NCBI GenBank assembly: GCA_012295225.1
Contig: WMKK01000012.1
Span: forward strand, 124,001 to 188,000
DNA: 64,000 bases
From: Ostreococcus mediterraneus
Lineage: Eukaryota; Chlorophyta; Mamiellophyceae; Mamiellales; Bathycoccaceae
Reading direction: 5' to 3'
Shown: in pieces, positions 37,501-46,765 of the stretch
Layout: each line of letters starts with the position of its first letter
How positions within the stretch are numbered: position 1 is the stretch's first letter
The notes under the pieces: generated by a model
Seen by the model: the letters and a program-made list of their open reading frames with translations, nothing else
Told to the model about the DNA's origin: nothing
Databases searched by the model: none
Made by a program: the position numbers and the translations under genes

Positions 37501-37826
37501 ACGTCGTTTAACCGTTTCGTCCGCACGTGCATCCGGAGCTTGGCGTTAAACTTACTCGGCGCGTCATTTTTCACGCGTTCATACTTGGTGCGATGAAACC
37601 GATTACCGCTTTCGATAATTATATGTATCTTCTCACTTTCGGCATCGCTCGCGGCGGCTGGGGTGTCCGCATCGCGCGCGACTGCGCCTGAAGGTTTGTT
37701 AAACTTGAATGCGTACGTCCTCGAGTCGAGGTCGTAGACGTTGGCGAGCCAGCACCCGAGCACCGATCGACGAAGCGCCGCGACTTCAGCGGCGATGTCG
37801 AACGTGGTAAACTTGGACTTTGGCAT
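34575..37826 (-). CDS. NEMF: NEMF/Rqc2 ribosome quality-control factor (NFACT protein)
   Basis: The protein is 1083 residues from the ATG at 37826 (MPKSKFTTFDIAAEV). The NFACT-N domain is intact, including Asp in FTTFD and the FGRDRAVDF motif (Asp-Arg), residues that Rqc2 needs for adding C-terminal tails. A coiled-coil middle (about 440-640) is followed by NFACT-R (WFEKFNWFVTSENCLVL, YMLPGDAFVHAD). Then come an acidic DDDDD tract and the C-terminal KVTPGSQKKGKAAK motif with a basic end. NEMF marks stalled 60S subunits and recruits Listerin. NFACT-R is divergent at several normally invariant positions (see findings). Confidence 0.93.
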   Translation of the reverse strand: MPKSKFTTFDIAAEVAALRRSVLGCWLANVYDLDSRTYAFKFNKPSGAVARDADTPAAASDAESEKIHIIIESGNRFHRTKYERVKNDAPSKFNAKLRMHVRTKRLNDVRQFGRDRAVDFTFGGGDTECHIIVEFYGQGNIILTDKNYTVLTLLRTHRDDAKGVKILGNHTYPLDRFRAFKQYEREDVVCALASGMTVDDVAAADGDADAADEKTDGAGTRSPGTIREALARAFGYAPPFAEHVALTAGIPNGASASLPFDNAVRDAYIDALTTAVQGLESWFEGVTTGAVVATPVVTTKMDSKADGSEAIEIFDDFSPFPLKQNEGKPVKEFPMDGVTDPACAFDHVVDEYFTTLESQSGVLARRKVEAQAITKLEKTLKDVENRAAQLELEREKEEQRAVLIEYNLEAVDRALDAVNSALASGMSWTELEMMIKEERRLGNPVASMIKSLDLEKNQITITLANHLDDVGEEKPSGGKAKRVTVVVDLGLSAHANASVHFAAKKKHAEKFGKTMEAQSKAVAIAEAKAKAAIERAGNSAAISRARQTLWFEKFNWFVTSENCLVLQAKDATQAEMLISKYMLPGDAFVHADVTQAPVTLVKPPPGDYRAVPSYSLTQAGAAVMCRSSAWTSRAVTSAWWTTPNCVSKIAALAGDKLPPGVVNVARVDKQFLPPAQLVMGFGLMFVVSEKNVDAHKNDRLVRSDFDVTLEQDEGDSDDDDDGGDVVEIKRRDRVEPSDDGDGDGDGDDDKDDEDVDIVNKLASSNLQSINDTDDALANKHRGDAHATKQTASPRMSAKERRAQKKKGKKGGKASDDDDDDDDNFVDPLAQLSSPTKAGKAAGAGKPLPRGKAAKLKRAKAKYGDQDDEDRELAMAFLGADGTKKSSKSATDGQTTVTADVTKPEAPTAPTPAPAPFKQRDAEKRARREAKAAEDAEDVVADDDNDERGGATDVTVSVEERLKADAERVSFINRIVGAPFKEDDIEYALPVCAPIAATNALKYRMKVTPGSQKKGKAAKVAMEILMRAPFASKPELDAMRALADADVAHVFPSGCKVSYPPGALKSMQNTKKSSNASRGSKKKR

Positions 37827-38120
37827 CGCGCACGAAACGCCGGCGACGGTGAAGCGCGAACGTCGGCGACGGGAAGGGCGAGACGACGGCACTCGGCTGA
37901 GCTGGTGGTGCCCAGAGCCTTGAACGCGAGTTTGTGACGCGCACGCCTCGCCCGTGCGCCGACGCGCGAGTCTCGATGGATTAGAACGACTCCCCTGACG
38001 AGATGCGTCGCTCGAACGGGGTGTTCGGGCGCGCGAGCGCGAGGTGCGCGCGTCGCAGAATGTCGATTCTTGAGCTCTCCTTGGACAACAGTTTCTCAAT
38101 GTGGAGACATTTACACGATT

Positions 38121-38540
38121 TCAGCGCGCTCGCGCCGCGTGTGGCGCGTGTGGCGCACCGATCAATGTACATTCTTTCGCACGGTCATCGTGCGAGACGT
38201 CGCGATCGAGAAGTCGTCGACAGAATTGCTCGTACTCGCGCGCGAGACGCACCCGCATCGAACGCGGCTTTGTCGCGCGCGGGACGCATCCATGATCCCA
38301 CCCCGGTACCGATGCACTCGTATCAAAACCCTCATTTGATTGCTGGCGCTTCAGCGCATCGTCCAATCGAGCGATGGACGCCAAGAGCTTACTCTCGCGA
38401 ACGACAGAATCGCGAGCGGGCGAAGCCGCGGCTCTTCTCGTCGCTCTTCGCGCGTCTAATTTCTTCAACGACGCCATCAGCGCCGACTCTTCCGCGTTCA
38501 TGCGCGCGCGGTTCGATGCAACATATTTGTCTTCGTCCAT
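38121..38540 (-). CDS. Small uncharacterised protein, 3' end uncertain
   Basis: From an ATG at 38540 (MDEDKYVASNRARM) the frame gives 139 residues, mostly helical and charged (MASLKKLDARRATRR, LLASIARLDDALKRQQ). I do not recognise it. The minus-strand frame of 37981-38172 just beyond ends in a protein-like tail (KLLSKESSRIDILRRAHLALA...RISSGESF). A splice from a donor-like GTGCGT inside the first frame to that tail would keep phase, but the branch motif is only CTGAA rather than CTRAC. The true C-terminus is therefore open. It lies directly upstream of the NEMF promoter. Confidence 0.45.
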   Translation of the reverse strand: MDEDKYVASNRARMNAEESALMASLKKLDARRATRRAAASPARDSVVRESKLLASIARLDDALKRQQSNEGFDTSASVPGWDHGCVPRATKPRSMRVRLAREYEQFCRRLLDRDVSHDDRAKECTLIGAPHAPHAARAR

Positions 38541-38708
38541 CTCTCGCGTCACAGCGCGTCATGGAATGCGGGACGACGATGAAGACGCCATGGGATTCTA
38601 TTAATAGAGTGAGCCGACGCCGACGTCGATTGAGGGTACGCGCGATTGGAGATTGTTACTTTACTCTTCGACGCGCGACGTCCGAAGTGGTGGGTTGAGG
38701 CGTTAACC

Positions 38709-40772
38709 ATGAGGTACGCATAGACCACGATGTGCGCGAACGCGTCTGTGGTGCGCGCGCGAGATGCATCGCGCGTCGGCGGGTGATTACGACGCGACGA
38801 TCGCTTCGACGCGTTGGATTGCCTCCCGCGCAGGACGCTCGTTGCTTATCACTATACACACGCGCGAATCGCCCATGGCGCGCGCTTACACGCGCACGCG
38901 ACCGAATACTGACGTTTACGTGTTCTTCGCGCGTGCGAACGCAGTGGGTTCTTTGACGCACCGAGCGATTCGGCGCTCCTGGGCGAGCTCGGGGGCGAGC
39001 TCGAGGACGATCTCTCGTCGCTCAAGTTGGACAGGCAAGAGGAAGTGCACATCATGAGCACGCGTGAGGAGGAAGCGATGATGACGGGTTCTGGGGGGCT
39101 ATTGCGACCCGGGGATTTACTCATGCCGACGATGTTGCCGACGTTTGGGGGTCCGGTGCCGGCGGGGACGCGAACGGCGGAGGAGCTCGAACGTGAGGCG
39201 ATGGCTCGGGGGATCGCGCCACCGCCGCAAGTGCCGAGACCGGGGTATGGGAATGGGTTTCCACCAGGGATGATGGGGGCGCCGCCACCAGGGATGATGG
39301 GGGCGCCGCCGCCAGGGATGATGGGGGCGCCGCCGCCAGGGATGTTCCCGCCGGGCATGAGACCGCCACCGCACCACCATCCGATGATGGCGCCGCCGCC
39401 TGGACATATGATGCGTCAACAACAGCAACATGGCAGACATCGTGGCGAGGAAATTCCCGAATGGGCTGACGGAACGAGCGTGAATGCGGGGGCGATGGAC
39501 ATTCCGGGAATGCCTGGCGTGCGCGCCGCCGCGCCGCCCATGGTGCCGATGCCGCCTGGTTTCGCACCGCCGCCGAACCAACCGCGTCAGCCGAGAGGTG
39601 ATCGGCCACGAGAACAACGTCCGCGTGGTCGACCTCATTACAACGGTAAGCTCATGCCGAATGATGAAATTGAAACGATTTTGCGTATTCAGTGGAGCGC
39701 GACGCACCCGCACGACCGCCCGGCGTACGAGCACGATTACTTCTATCAGTCGTGGTTGCGTCGCAACAACCCGTCAAAGTTGAAGGAACCCTTCTGTCCG
39801 GAAACGTTGCGTGAGCTTGCATCGCACGAAAAGGAGGCGCGCGGGCCGGTGACTTTTGTCCCAGGTTTGGCAGGTCTCGGCAAGGTGCCCTTCGGTAACA
39901 TTCGATCTCCCAAGCCCCTTTTGGACGTATCCTCAGGCTCAGCGCCCGCTGCGGATGGTGAAGAGCTCGAAGAAGGTACGCAGCGTCGATTGGAGCAAGA
40001 ACCGCTCTTGGCGGCGCGTATTATGATTGAGGACTCCATGTGCTTGTTGCTCGATGTCGACGACATTGACCGCCAGCTTGAAGAGGATCGACCGAGCGAG
40101 ACCGAGGAAGAGTTGAAGAGACGCCGCACGTTTTTGCTGGATGGATTGGTCAGTACGTTGCGCTTGCCATCCGTTCCCGTGCTCGCCGTCGGCGGCGCTG
40201 AACACGACGGCGTGTTCCAGCGCATCGTCACGCTTCCAAAGGGACGAACGTTGCTCGCCAAGGCACTCCCAAGATTCCCTCTCGGTTCTGCCGCCGCCGC
40301 AACGTTGGTGTGGGCAGTTTTGCGTAATGTCGGTATGCTCATTGGTGGTAAAAATGCGGAATCCAACCCGAGCGCCGAAGCTTTGCTTCGCTCGGCGGCG
40401 GAGAGCGTGCAACTCATGAATGCCGTCGCGGTTGAAGGCGCTTTGGGCGCTGTCGCGACCGGTATGAGCGCAGCAGAAGCTAAGCAATTACTTGCTCCGC
40501 TCACATCTCGTGGATCGGCATCGATGACACTCGTAAGTGTTATCGCCGCCGCGTTGGAGCGCGCGCATATGTTGGAGATTTCTCCTTTGACGCACAAGGC
40601 GTTTGGCGCCGCGTTTGGCATCGTGTCTGAAATTTTCGATCGACACGCATCCATGGCTGCGGCGAGAGGTGGTGATCACGTTCTCCCGCGTGATTTACTT
40701 CGTGCGCTCATGCATCACTGCACCGATGGCCAGAAGCAGCGTCTTCGTGGCCACATCTCCGCCTTGGGATAA
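38709..40772 (+). CDS. PAT1: PAT1-type mRNA decay factor (two exons)
   Basis: The first coding exon is only five bases (ATGAG, 38709-38713). The second runs 38945-40772, giving 610 residues. Joining them yields MSGFFDAPSDSALLGELGG, in frame with the long ORF, which otherwise lacks an ATG near its start. A Pro/Met/Gly-rich region with tandem APPPGMMG repeats (about 105-135) is followed by the conserved Pat-C core: YNGKLMPNDEIETILRIQW, DYFYQSW, then helical repeats (RIMIEDSMCLLLDVDD, FQRIVTLPKGRTLLAKALP). PAT1 links deadenylation to decapping through the LSM1-7 ring and DDX6 in P bodies. Confidence 0.9.
38714..38944 (+). other. PAT1 intron 1 (231 bp)
   Basis: The donor is GTACGC and the acceptor GCGAACGCAG. 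A CTGAC branch-like motif lies at 38909-38913, with its A 32 bases before the 3' end. The intron is phase 2. It directly follows a 5-nt coding exon. Confidence 0.8.
39264..39344 (+). repeat. 24-bp coding tandem repeat in PAT1
   Basis: Three near-identical 24-bp units (39264-39287, 39288-39311, 39312-39335) and a partial fourth start ccagggatgatgggggcg. Each encodes PGMMGAPP. They lie in the Pro-rich low-complexity part of PAT1. Confidence 0.9.
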
Positions 40773-40975
40773 TAGACTGAGGAGACTTGTACCGAGCTTT
40801 TCGGAGCGTCGCGCGGTTTTTTAATGCGTAGGCGCTCGCCACAAACGAATACTCGGACGATTGTTGGTAGACAAAACATACATACCTAGAGAGACAGTGT
40901 AAAAAAAAGTATAAATCAAATCAATACAGATGGTTGTGTTACAATCGAAAGTTCGCGCAAAAATACTAAGCTGGA

Positions 40976-42427
40976 TTACGGAAGGGGCTCTGAGGCGACG
41001 CCCAAGCGATTGAGATGCAAATAAGCATCAGTGCCGTAGTTTTCCATAGAAAGCACTTGCAAGTCGCCACCAAAATATCTCGCATACAGACGCGAAAGGG
41101 GTAGTCCGTAACCATAACCTGCCAAAACTACCGGACCAGCGGAGTCCGCGTCCATGTCTTTCAACGGGCTTCTTGCGGTACTGTACAAATAGGTCCAAAT
41201 TTTCTCCAATCCACTGCGACGAATACCACCACCTTCGTCGGACACCTTGATCGTTACATCCTCAGCGCCCTCGGCGATGACGACACGAATCGGCGGTGGA
41301 GTTTCGTTGCTGTCTAAGTACCTATCGCTCACCGCCCTCAGCGAGTTCTTCACGAGCTCGAATAACATTTGATGCAAGTGCCCTGGGACGTACGCAAACG
41401 TAAAATCCTCTTGACCGAATAGTTCAACTTCTGGAGCGTCGCCGTATTCGCGCATGCATATCGATCGCGCGTCAGCGATGGCGTCTCGAGCAACCTCCAT
41501 CGGGCTCAATGACGTGCATATTAACCCAATGTACGACTCTTTGGGGGGATCGTGCAGCGCGACGTGCTGCCCAATCAACATACGCATGCCTATGCGACTC
41601 ATGTAGAACCCATCCAAAAATTGATGTACCTCGGGGAACTCATTCAAGTCTGTCGTGGCGAATGTCCCACCGCGTCGCGCCTGGGCGCCCTTTGGCGCTT
41701 CGCCCGCGTTTGGTCGCTGCGCTGCCAGTTGCTCCTTCAATTCTAACACCGCGCGCGCAATCATGGGTACGACGTTCTCGTGCCTCGTCATAATTCGTTT
41801 CAGCATGTTTGTAAACTTTTCTTCATCCTCCATAGTCTCCACGGGTGGAAACGTCCTCAGCTCGGTGAACGACTCGACGTACCAGTCCCGCACGTCCAAC
41901 ACTTGCGACATATCGCTCAACCCAAACGGCAAGTTCTCCAATTCCGCCACTCGATGCGCCAAACGCACCGGAAGCTCCTTATGCAAAAACTGCGCCGACA
42001 CCATTAACTGCCGATGAATCGGCTGAGCCCCGAAATCCAACATGTACTTCAAGCTCACGCCCGTTTGGCTCCGAAAGCTCCCTCGGTAAATATCATCCAC
42101 CACGTCTTTCCCAAACTTCTCACTCAATCCACGCCCTGAGCTCGCGGGTTTCGCACCCGCACGAGATCGTCCACCACCATCGCTCGCGACATCCCCCTCA
42201 CGCGCGACATCTCGCGCCCCAGCGCTCGCACCGACCGCCGCGCCCGACGCTGAGCGGGACGCCGCGCCCAGCCCTCGCCTCGCGATGTCCTCACCCACCC
42301 CCCCCGTCGCGCTCGTGCCCCCGACCGCCGCTCGCGTCGCCGCCATCGATGCATCCGCACTGTACGCGCGCACGACGCCCTCGTACACGCCACGCGCGCG
42401 CGAACCGTGCGCGAAAAGGCGCGACAT
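40976..42427 (-). CDS. PDK: Mitochondrial pyruvate dehydrogenase kinase family protein
   Basis: The protein is 483 residues. About 110 N-terminal residues rich in Ala, Gly, Ser and Arg form a mitochondrial presequence, longer than in plant PDK. The helical regulatory domain follows (GVSLKYMLDFGAQ, FPEVHQFLDGFYMSRIGMRM). The GHKL ATPase shows HQMLFELVKNSLRAVSD (N box), VSDEGGGIRRS (G1), LAGYGYGLPLSRLYARYFGGDL (G2 region) and GTDAYLHL. The kinase inactivates the pyruvate dehydrogenase E1 component by Ser phosphorylation. The related branched-chain dehydrogenase kinase shares the fold, but the VHQFLDGFYMSRIGMRML stretch favours PDK. Confidence 0.92.
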   Translation of the reverse strand: MSRLFAHGSRARGVYEGVVRAYSADASMAATRAAVGGTSATGGVGEDIARRGLGAASRSASGAAVGASAGARDVAREGDVASDGGGRSRAGAKPASSGRGLSEKFGKDVVDDIYRGSFRSQTGVSLKYMLDFGAQPIHRQLMVSAQFLHKELPVRLAHRVAELENLPFGLSDMSQVLDVRDWYVESFTELRTFPPVETMEDEEKFTNMLKRIMTRHENVVPMIARAVLELKEQLAAQRPNAGEAPKGAQARRGGTFATTDLNEFPEVHQFLDGFYMSRIGMRMLIGQHVALHDPPKESYIGLICTSLSPMEVARDAIADARSICMREYGDAPEVELFGQEDFTFAYVPGHLHQMLFELVKNSLRAVSDRYLDSNETPPPIRVVIAEGAEDVTIKVSDEGGGIRRSGLEKIWTYLYSTARSPLKDMDADSAGPVVLAGYGYGLPLSRLYARYFGGDLQVLSMENYGTDAYLHLNRLGVASEPLP

Positions 42428-42764
42428 TGGGGATACGAAATCAAATGCGCGGCAACCCTCGCGCCGAAGATATCTCCGTCAAACGGCGCGCGCGACGCGG
42501 TGCGCGGCGATGGAGGCGAATAAAAACCGAGCCCGTGAAGGCGGTGCGTTCGCGGTGCGCGACGAGATGCGCGGCGATCGCGTGCGCGCACGTGTGCGGG
42601 GGGTGTACAGTCACAGGCGGGGGCGCGTCGAGGCGTAACGAGAAAATGGCTTGAACAGCTCGGCTCGGGTCTGGCTTTTGGATGATTGTGCGCGCGTGGG
42701 GTGAATACATGCGAGAGGGTGGTGTTTTTAATACAATGCACGATTGTGTTCGCGCGCGGGGCGA
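42428..42764. other. Intergenic gap between PDK promoter and RecD2 3' end
   Basis: This 337-base gap contains G+C-rich basic shadow frames only. No repeat, RNA or convincing ORF is seen. Confidence 0.35.
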
Positions 42765-45656
42765 TTAACGCGGGCTTTTCGGACGCGGCGTCGCGGCGGA
42801 CGCGAGGGGTTTCGCGGCGGCGGCGAGGCGTTCGGCCAAACCCGTGGAGCGGTGATCCTTTCCGGTGGTACTAATCGCCGTGGACAGGGCGGTTCGAGGA
42901 GCAACGACGACGAGGAGTTCTTTGGCGCGCGTCACGCCGGTGTATAAGAGCTCGCGACGGAGCAAGGGCTTGTGGGCGTTCGTCAGGACGAGGACGACGG
43001 CGCGGTATTCGCTCCCTTGCGCTTTGTGAATCGTCATCGCATAGGCGGGGATTAAATCGCGCAATTCACCCTTGGTGTACGCAACTTCCTTCAAATCAGC
43101 GCCAAAGCTTACGGTGGCGGTGCCGTCTGCAGGGTCGATGCGACTGATGACACCTAGATCGCCATTAAAGACCTCCTTGGTGTAGTCGTTGCGTTGCTGG
43201 AGCACGCGGTCGCCTTCACGAAACGTGACGTCTCCGTAAAAGCTACCGACGGTGACTTCTTTCTTGCTCTCGCATCGCGGGTTCAAAGATGTTTGCAGGA
43301 AGTTGTTCAATGATCCGGTGCTCGCCACGCCGCGGCGCATCGGGGATAATACTTGCAAATCATTCACGGTGAACCCGCGCGACGGCAAGACGTCGTCGAG
43401 GACGTGCTTCATCACCGCTTCGACGCTCGCGTTGGTTTCACTCGGTAAACTCACCCACAAGCAATCAGGCTTGAGCGATGGGTCCATTGGCGCGTCGTTA
43501 ATATCCAATGCCGACGGTACGATCCGCAATTCTTTCAAGTCTTCATCAAAGCGCTGTTCTTTGATGTCTGACGGTAAAAAGGATCCGGCGTTAATCGCGT
43601 GCGCCGCTCGAACGATACCGCTCGCTGCTGCTTGACGGAAAATGTCCGTCAAAGCAATGCTGGGAACGTTTTGTGCGGCGAGCAGATCGCGCAGTAAGCT
43701 TCCAGGACCGACTGAAGGGAGCTGATCGGCATCTCCGACGAAGATCACTTGCGCCTTGGGCGGCACCGCCGCCAGGAGCGCCGCGGCGAGCGGCAAATCC
43801 AACATCGAGCTCTCGTCAATCACCACTACGTCTGCCTGCAGCGGGTTCTTCGAATCTCGAATAAATCGTCCTTTGTACGATAACGCTTGCAACGGACCAT
43901 CGTCGTCGAGACCTTCGGCGACCATGGCTTCGGCAGCTTTGAATTCCAACAAGCGATGAATCGTCGAGCTGGTAATCGGATTGGCAATGTCACGCCCCGC
44001 CGTGGTGATTTCCATTAAACGTTGCGCCGCACGCCCTGTGGGAGCGCACATCACGACGCTCTTACCCATCGCGCGCATCAAGCGCACGATGACGTGCGTA
44101 GCGAACGTCTTTCCCGTACCTGGGCCGCCGGTGAGGATGCACACGGGCGACGTAATCGCCAGGCGCACGAAAGCTTCTTGCGACTCGCTCAACGTACGCC
44201 ATCCCTCTTTTTGCGCCGCAGCCTCGAGCCAACGCTGGACGCGATCGTTTTCAACCTTTAATTTTGGACGCATCATGCGCTTGGTCAAGTCTGAGGCGAC
44301 GGCGACTTCTGCACTATGCATAGCGCTCGTATACAACGCCGCCGTGGACCAGTCGCCGTCAAAGAGCTCGATGGCGGCGTCGCCCACCCGAGCGTTCGGA
44401 TCTGGTAATCGCTGCACGCGGATGTCACCCTTGAGCCGAATCGCCTCTGCGGCGGCTTGAATACTAGTTTCGTCCGTCATGAGTGACTGCCCGAGTAATA
44501 TTCGTACGCCGTCGACGATTCTCTTCCAAGGAAGATAGGCGTGGCCGCTGCTAACCGCCGACGCGCTCAACACTTCGATAATCGCCGCGCCTAAACGCGC
44601 TGGATCATCCGGTGGTTTCCCAAGTCTCGCCGCCAACGCATCGATGCGATGGAATGTCGCGCCTCGCACCGCACTCAGCGCTTCGAATGGATTCGCACGA
44701 ATAACGTCCTCTGTCATCGGGCCGTATTGCGCCGCCGCGCGTTGCGCCAACGCCAGTGGCACGCCATTCTTCTCAAGAAACACCGCCGCATCGCGTTTAC
44801 CCCGACTCTCGTCCCAGTTCGTCTTTAACTTTTGCGCTGTCTTTACGCCGATACCATCGCACGCCATGAGCCGTTTAGCCCCATCCGGCGAGTTCAACAC
44901 GTCTAATAAGTTCACCCCAAAGTGGTCGACCAATCGTTGGGCGGTGACTTTCCCGCACCCCGGCAACGCTCCACCGCTTAAATACCTCAACACCGCATCT
45001 TCGCTCGCGGGCTTCAACTCCGTGGGTGCACCAGTGACGAAAAATTCAATGCCATACTTTGAGTTCTCGCGCCATTCGCCGATGAGCTCCAACATCTGAC
45101 CCTCGCTCGCGCCCGGAAGCGTTCCGACGACGGTGACCGTCGGCGTCGCCTGCGCGCCCTTACGTCGTCTTTTGGGCGTCGCGAGTGCCCCAGGTGGAAG
45201 ATCGCAGTCCGCATCAATCTCCATACGCGCCACGGTGAAGCCATTCTCGCGCGAATGAAACGTAATGCGTTTAATCTCGCCACGAATCGACGGCGCCGCG
45301 ACGCTCGCCGCCGCTTCGGGCGCCGCCGAGCTCGCAAACGTCCTACCACCATTCGCGCCGTACGTCGCCGCACCGCCGCTCGTAGACGCCATCGATAACC
45401 GCGATAAACCACGAGAGAACCTCGCGATATCATCCGCGCTCGTCGTCGTCGTCGACGACGCGCTCGAAAACGTTCGCTCGTCCTCGCTCGGCTCCGCGTC
45501 CTCCTCCTCGCTCACCCCGTACCCCGCGCGCGTCACCACCCACGTCCTCGCGCGCGCGCGCACCGCGTCGCCACCGACACCGCCACCATCGAACGACGCA
45601 CCGCGCGCGTCACCGCGCGTCCCACGCGCGGTGCGCCGCGCGATCGCTCGCCACAT
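42765..45656 (-). CDS. RecD2-like DNA helicase of bacterial type, probably organellar
   Basis: The protein is 963 residues from the ATG at 45656 (MWRAIARRTARGTRGDARG), whose leader looks like an organelle presequence; another ATG lies at 45746. The RecD2 layout is complete: N-terminal OB-like domain (GEIKRITFHSRENGFTVARM), helix-hairpin-helix region (YLSGGALPGCGKVTAQRLV, ACDGIGVKTAQKLK), then motor domains with GGPGTGKT (about 508), VVIDESSMLDLPL, FVGDADQLPSVGPG, MTIHKAQGSEY and YTGVTRAKELL. RecD2 is a 5'-3' SF1B helicase that works without RecBC and is common in bacteria, rare in eukaryotes. Base composition matches the neighbours, arguing against contamination. Confidence 0.88.
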   Translation of the reverse strand: MWRAIARRTARGTRGDARGASFDGGGVGGDAVRARARTWVVTRAGYGVSEEEDAEPSEDERTFSSASSTTTTSADDIARFSRGLSRLSMASTSGGAATYGANGGRTFASSAAPEAAASVAAPSIRGEIKRITFHSRENGFTVARMEIDADCDLPPGALATPKRRRKGAQATPTVTVVGTLPGASEGQMLELIGEWRENSKYGIEFFVTGAPTELKPASEDAVLRYLSGGALPGCGKVTAQRLVDHFGVNLLDVLNSPDGAKRLMACDGIGVKTAQKLKTNWDESRGKRDAAVFLEKNGVPLALAQRAAAQYGPMTEDVIRANPFEALSAVRGATFHRIDALAARLGKPPDDPARLGAAIIEVLSASAVSSGHAYLPWKRIVDGVRILLGQSLMTDETSIQAAAEAIRLKGDIRVQRLPDPNARVGDAAIELFDGDWSTAALYTSAMHSAEVAVASDLTKRMMRPKLKVENDRVQRWLEAAAQKEGWRTLSESQEAFVRLAITSPVCILTGGPGTGKTFATHVIVRLMRAMGKSVVMCAPTGRAAQRLMEITTAGRDIANPITSSTIHRLLEFKAAEAMVAEGLDDDGPLQALSYKGRFIRDSKNPLQADVVVIDESSMLDLPLAAALLAAVPPKAQVIFVGDADQLPSVGPGSLLRDLLAAQNVPSIALTDIFRQAAASGIVRAAHAINAGSFLPSDIKEQRFDEDLKELRIVPSALDINDAPMDPSLKPDCLWVSLPSETNASVEAVMKHVLDDVLPSRGFTVNDLQVLSPMRRGVASTGSLNNFLQTSLNPRCESKKEVTVGSFYGDVTFREGDRVLQQRNDYTKEVFNGDLGVISRIDPADGTATVSFGADLKEVAYTKGELRDLIPAYAMTIHKAQGSEYRAVVLVLTNAHKPLLRRELLYTGVTRAKELLVVVAPRTALSTAISTTGKDHRSTGLAERLAAAAKPLASAATPRPKSPR

Positions 45657-46079
45657 GTCCACGCGCCGACCAGCACCACTCAGCGCACGATTCCCACCCG
45701 CGACGCCGCGCGACGTCACGTGCGCGCCACACCCTCGCGCGGGCATGCACGCTCGATGCGTTGGCGATCGTATGCGCGGCGATTGGCGCCCGCACACCGC
45801 TCGCGCGCGCGTCTGTGACGCCGACGCGCGCGCGCGACGACCGCGCGCCGTGGTGTGTGTACCCCCACGCGATCGTGTGTGTACCCACTCATCACTGCAA
45901 TCGGCCAATCATGACCCAGTACGCTGCACACGCGCGTCCCGAGGGGACCGAGCACAGATTTCGCGTCGCGATGGTATTCCTCGACGCTCGACCGCGGCCG
46001 ACGTGCGTTCGAACGACGCGCACACCGCGAGACACGCGTCTCGTATTTTCGTTTCCCCGTTGTCACGCATCGAATCGCC
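45657..46079. promoter_or_regulatory. Divergent promoter region, RecD2 / HU, with CCAAT box
   Basis: This 423-base gap lies between two divergent genes. Near 45851-45890 a gtgtgtaccc motif occurs twice, and a CCAAT pentamer lies at 45904-45908 inside ggccaatca. CCAAT in that context is a plausible NF-Y site; this is an inference from the motif alone. Confidence 0.35.
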
Positions 46080-46683
46080 ATGTTTGCGAGCGGTGCGATT
46101 CGCGCGACGCGCGCCGCGTCCAGGTGCGATGCGCGACCGAATGCGCGGGAAAATGAAACGATTGATTACGCCGCTGCCGACGCGCGAGTCGCCGCGCACC
46201 GGGCGGGGCGGGGCGCATGCGATGATGGGTGTTTTTGGTGCGACGTCTGTGCGCGCGGCGGCGCGCGCGGGCGGTCGCGTCGATGCGGTTCGCGACGCAT
46301 CGTGATGTCGGTCGTTGGGACTCGATCGTTCGTTGACTGACGGGTGTGCGTTTGGATACGGCGCGTGCGTGCGCGATAGAACGTACGCCACCGCGGCGTC
46401 TGGGTTGAATAAGAAGACGCTCATCGAAGCTGTGGCGAGCGAGACGGGGGAGAGCAAAGCCTTGGTCGGTCGCGTGTTGACCGCGACGCTCGACGCCGTG
46501 TGCGCGAGCGTACAAAAGGGTGATAAAGTCGCGCTTTCTGGCTTTGGTACGTTTTCGCGAAAGAACCGAGCGGCGCGCGCGGGGCGTAACCCGCAAACTG
46601 GTGCGGCGTTGAAGATTCCCGCGGCGAATTACCCGTCGTTTAGCGCGTCGTCGGTGTTCAAAGCGTTGGTTAAAGGTAAATAA
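46080..46683 (+). CDS. HU-like bacterial histone-like DNA-binding protein, organellar (two exons)
   Basis: The inferred exons are 46080-46123 and 46380-46683, giving 115 residues. The first exon supplies the presequence MFASGAIRATRAASR, which joins in frame to TYATAASGLNKKTLIEAVA. The HU fold is complete: SKALVGRVLTATLDAVCASV, KVALSGFGTFSRKNRAAR with the DNA-binding arm GRNPQTGAALKIPAANYPSF and the closing FKALVKG. HU bends and compacts DNA. In algae, HU-like proteins organise plastid nucleoids, but the short Arg-rich leader could also be mitochondrial. It is divergent from the RecD2 gene. Confidence 0.9.
46124..46379 (+). other. HU-gene intron (256 bp)
   Basis: The donor is GTGCGA and the acceptor GCGCGATAG. 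A CTGAC motif lies at 46337-46341, with its A 39 bases from the 3' end. The intron is phase 2 and sits between presequence and HU fold. Confidence 0.8.
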
Positions 46684-46765
46684 AAATTCACGCAGAGACG
46701 CTCGTCGTCTGGCGCCGGTTGTGAAAAGTACAGTTATGATTACAATTAGAGCACACCACGCGTCA

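Noticed and set aside
42765-45656. Bacterial contamination as the source of the RecD2-like gene
   Set aside because: Flanked by eukaryotic genes, same base composition, and carries an N-terminal targeting-like extension.
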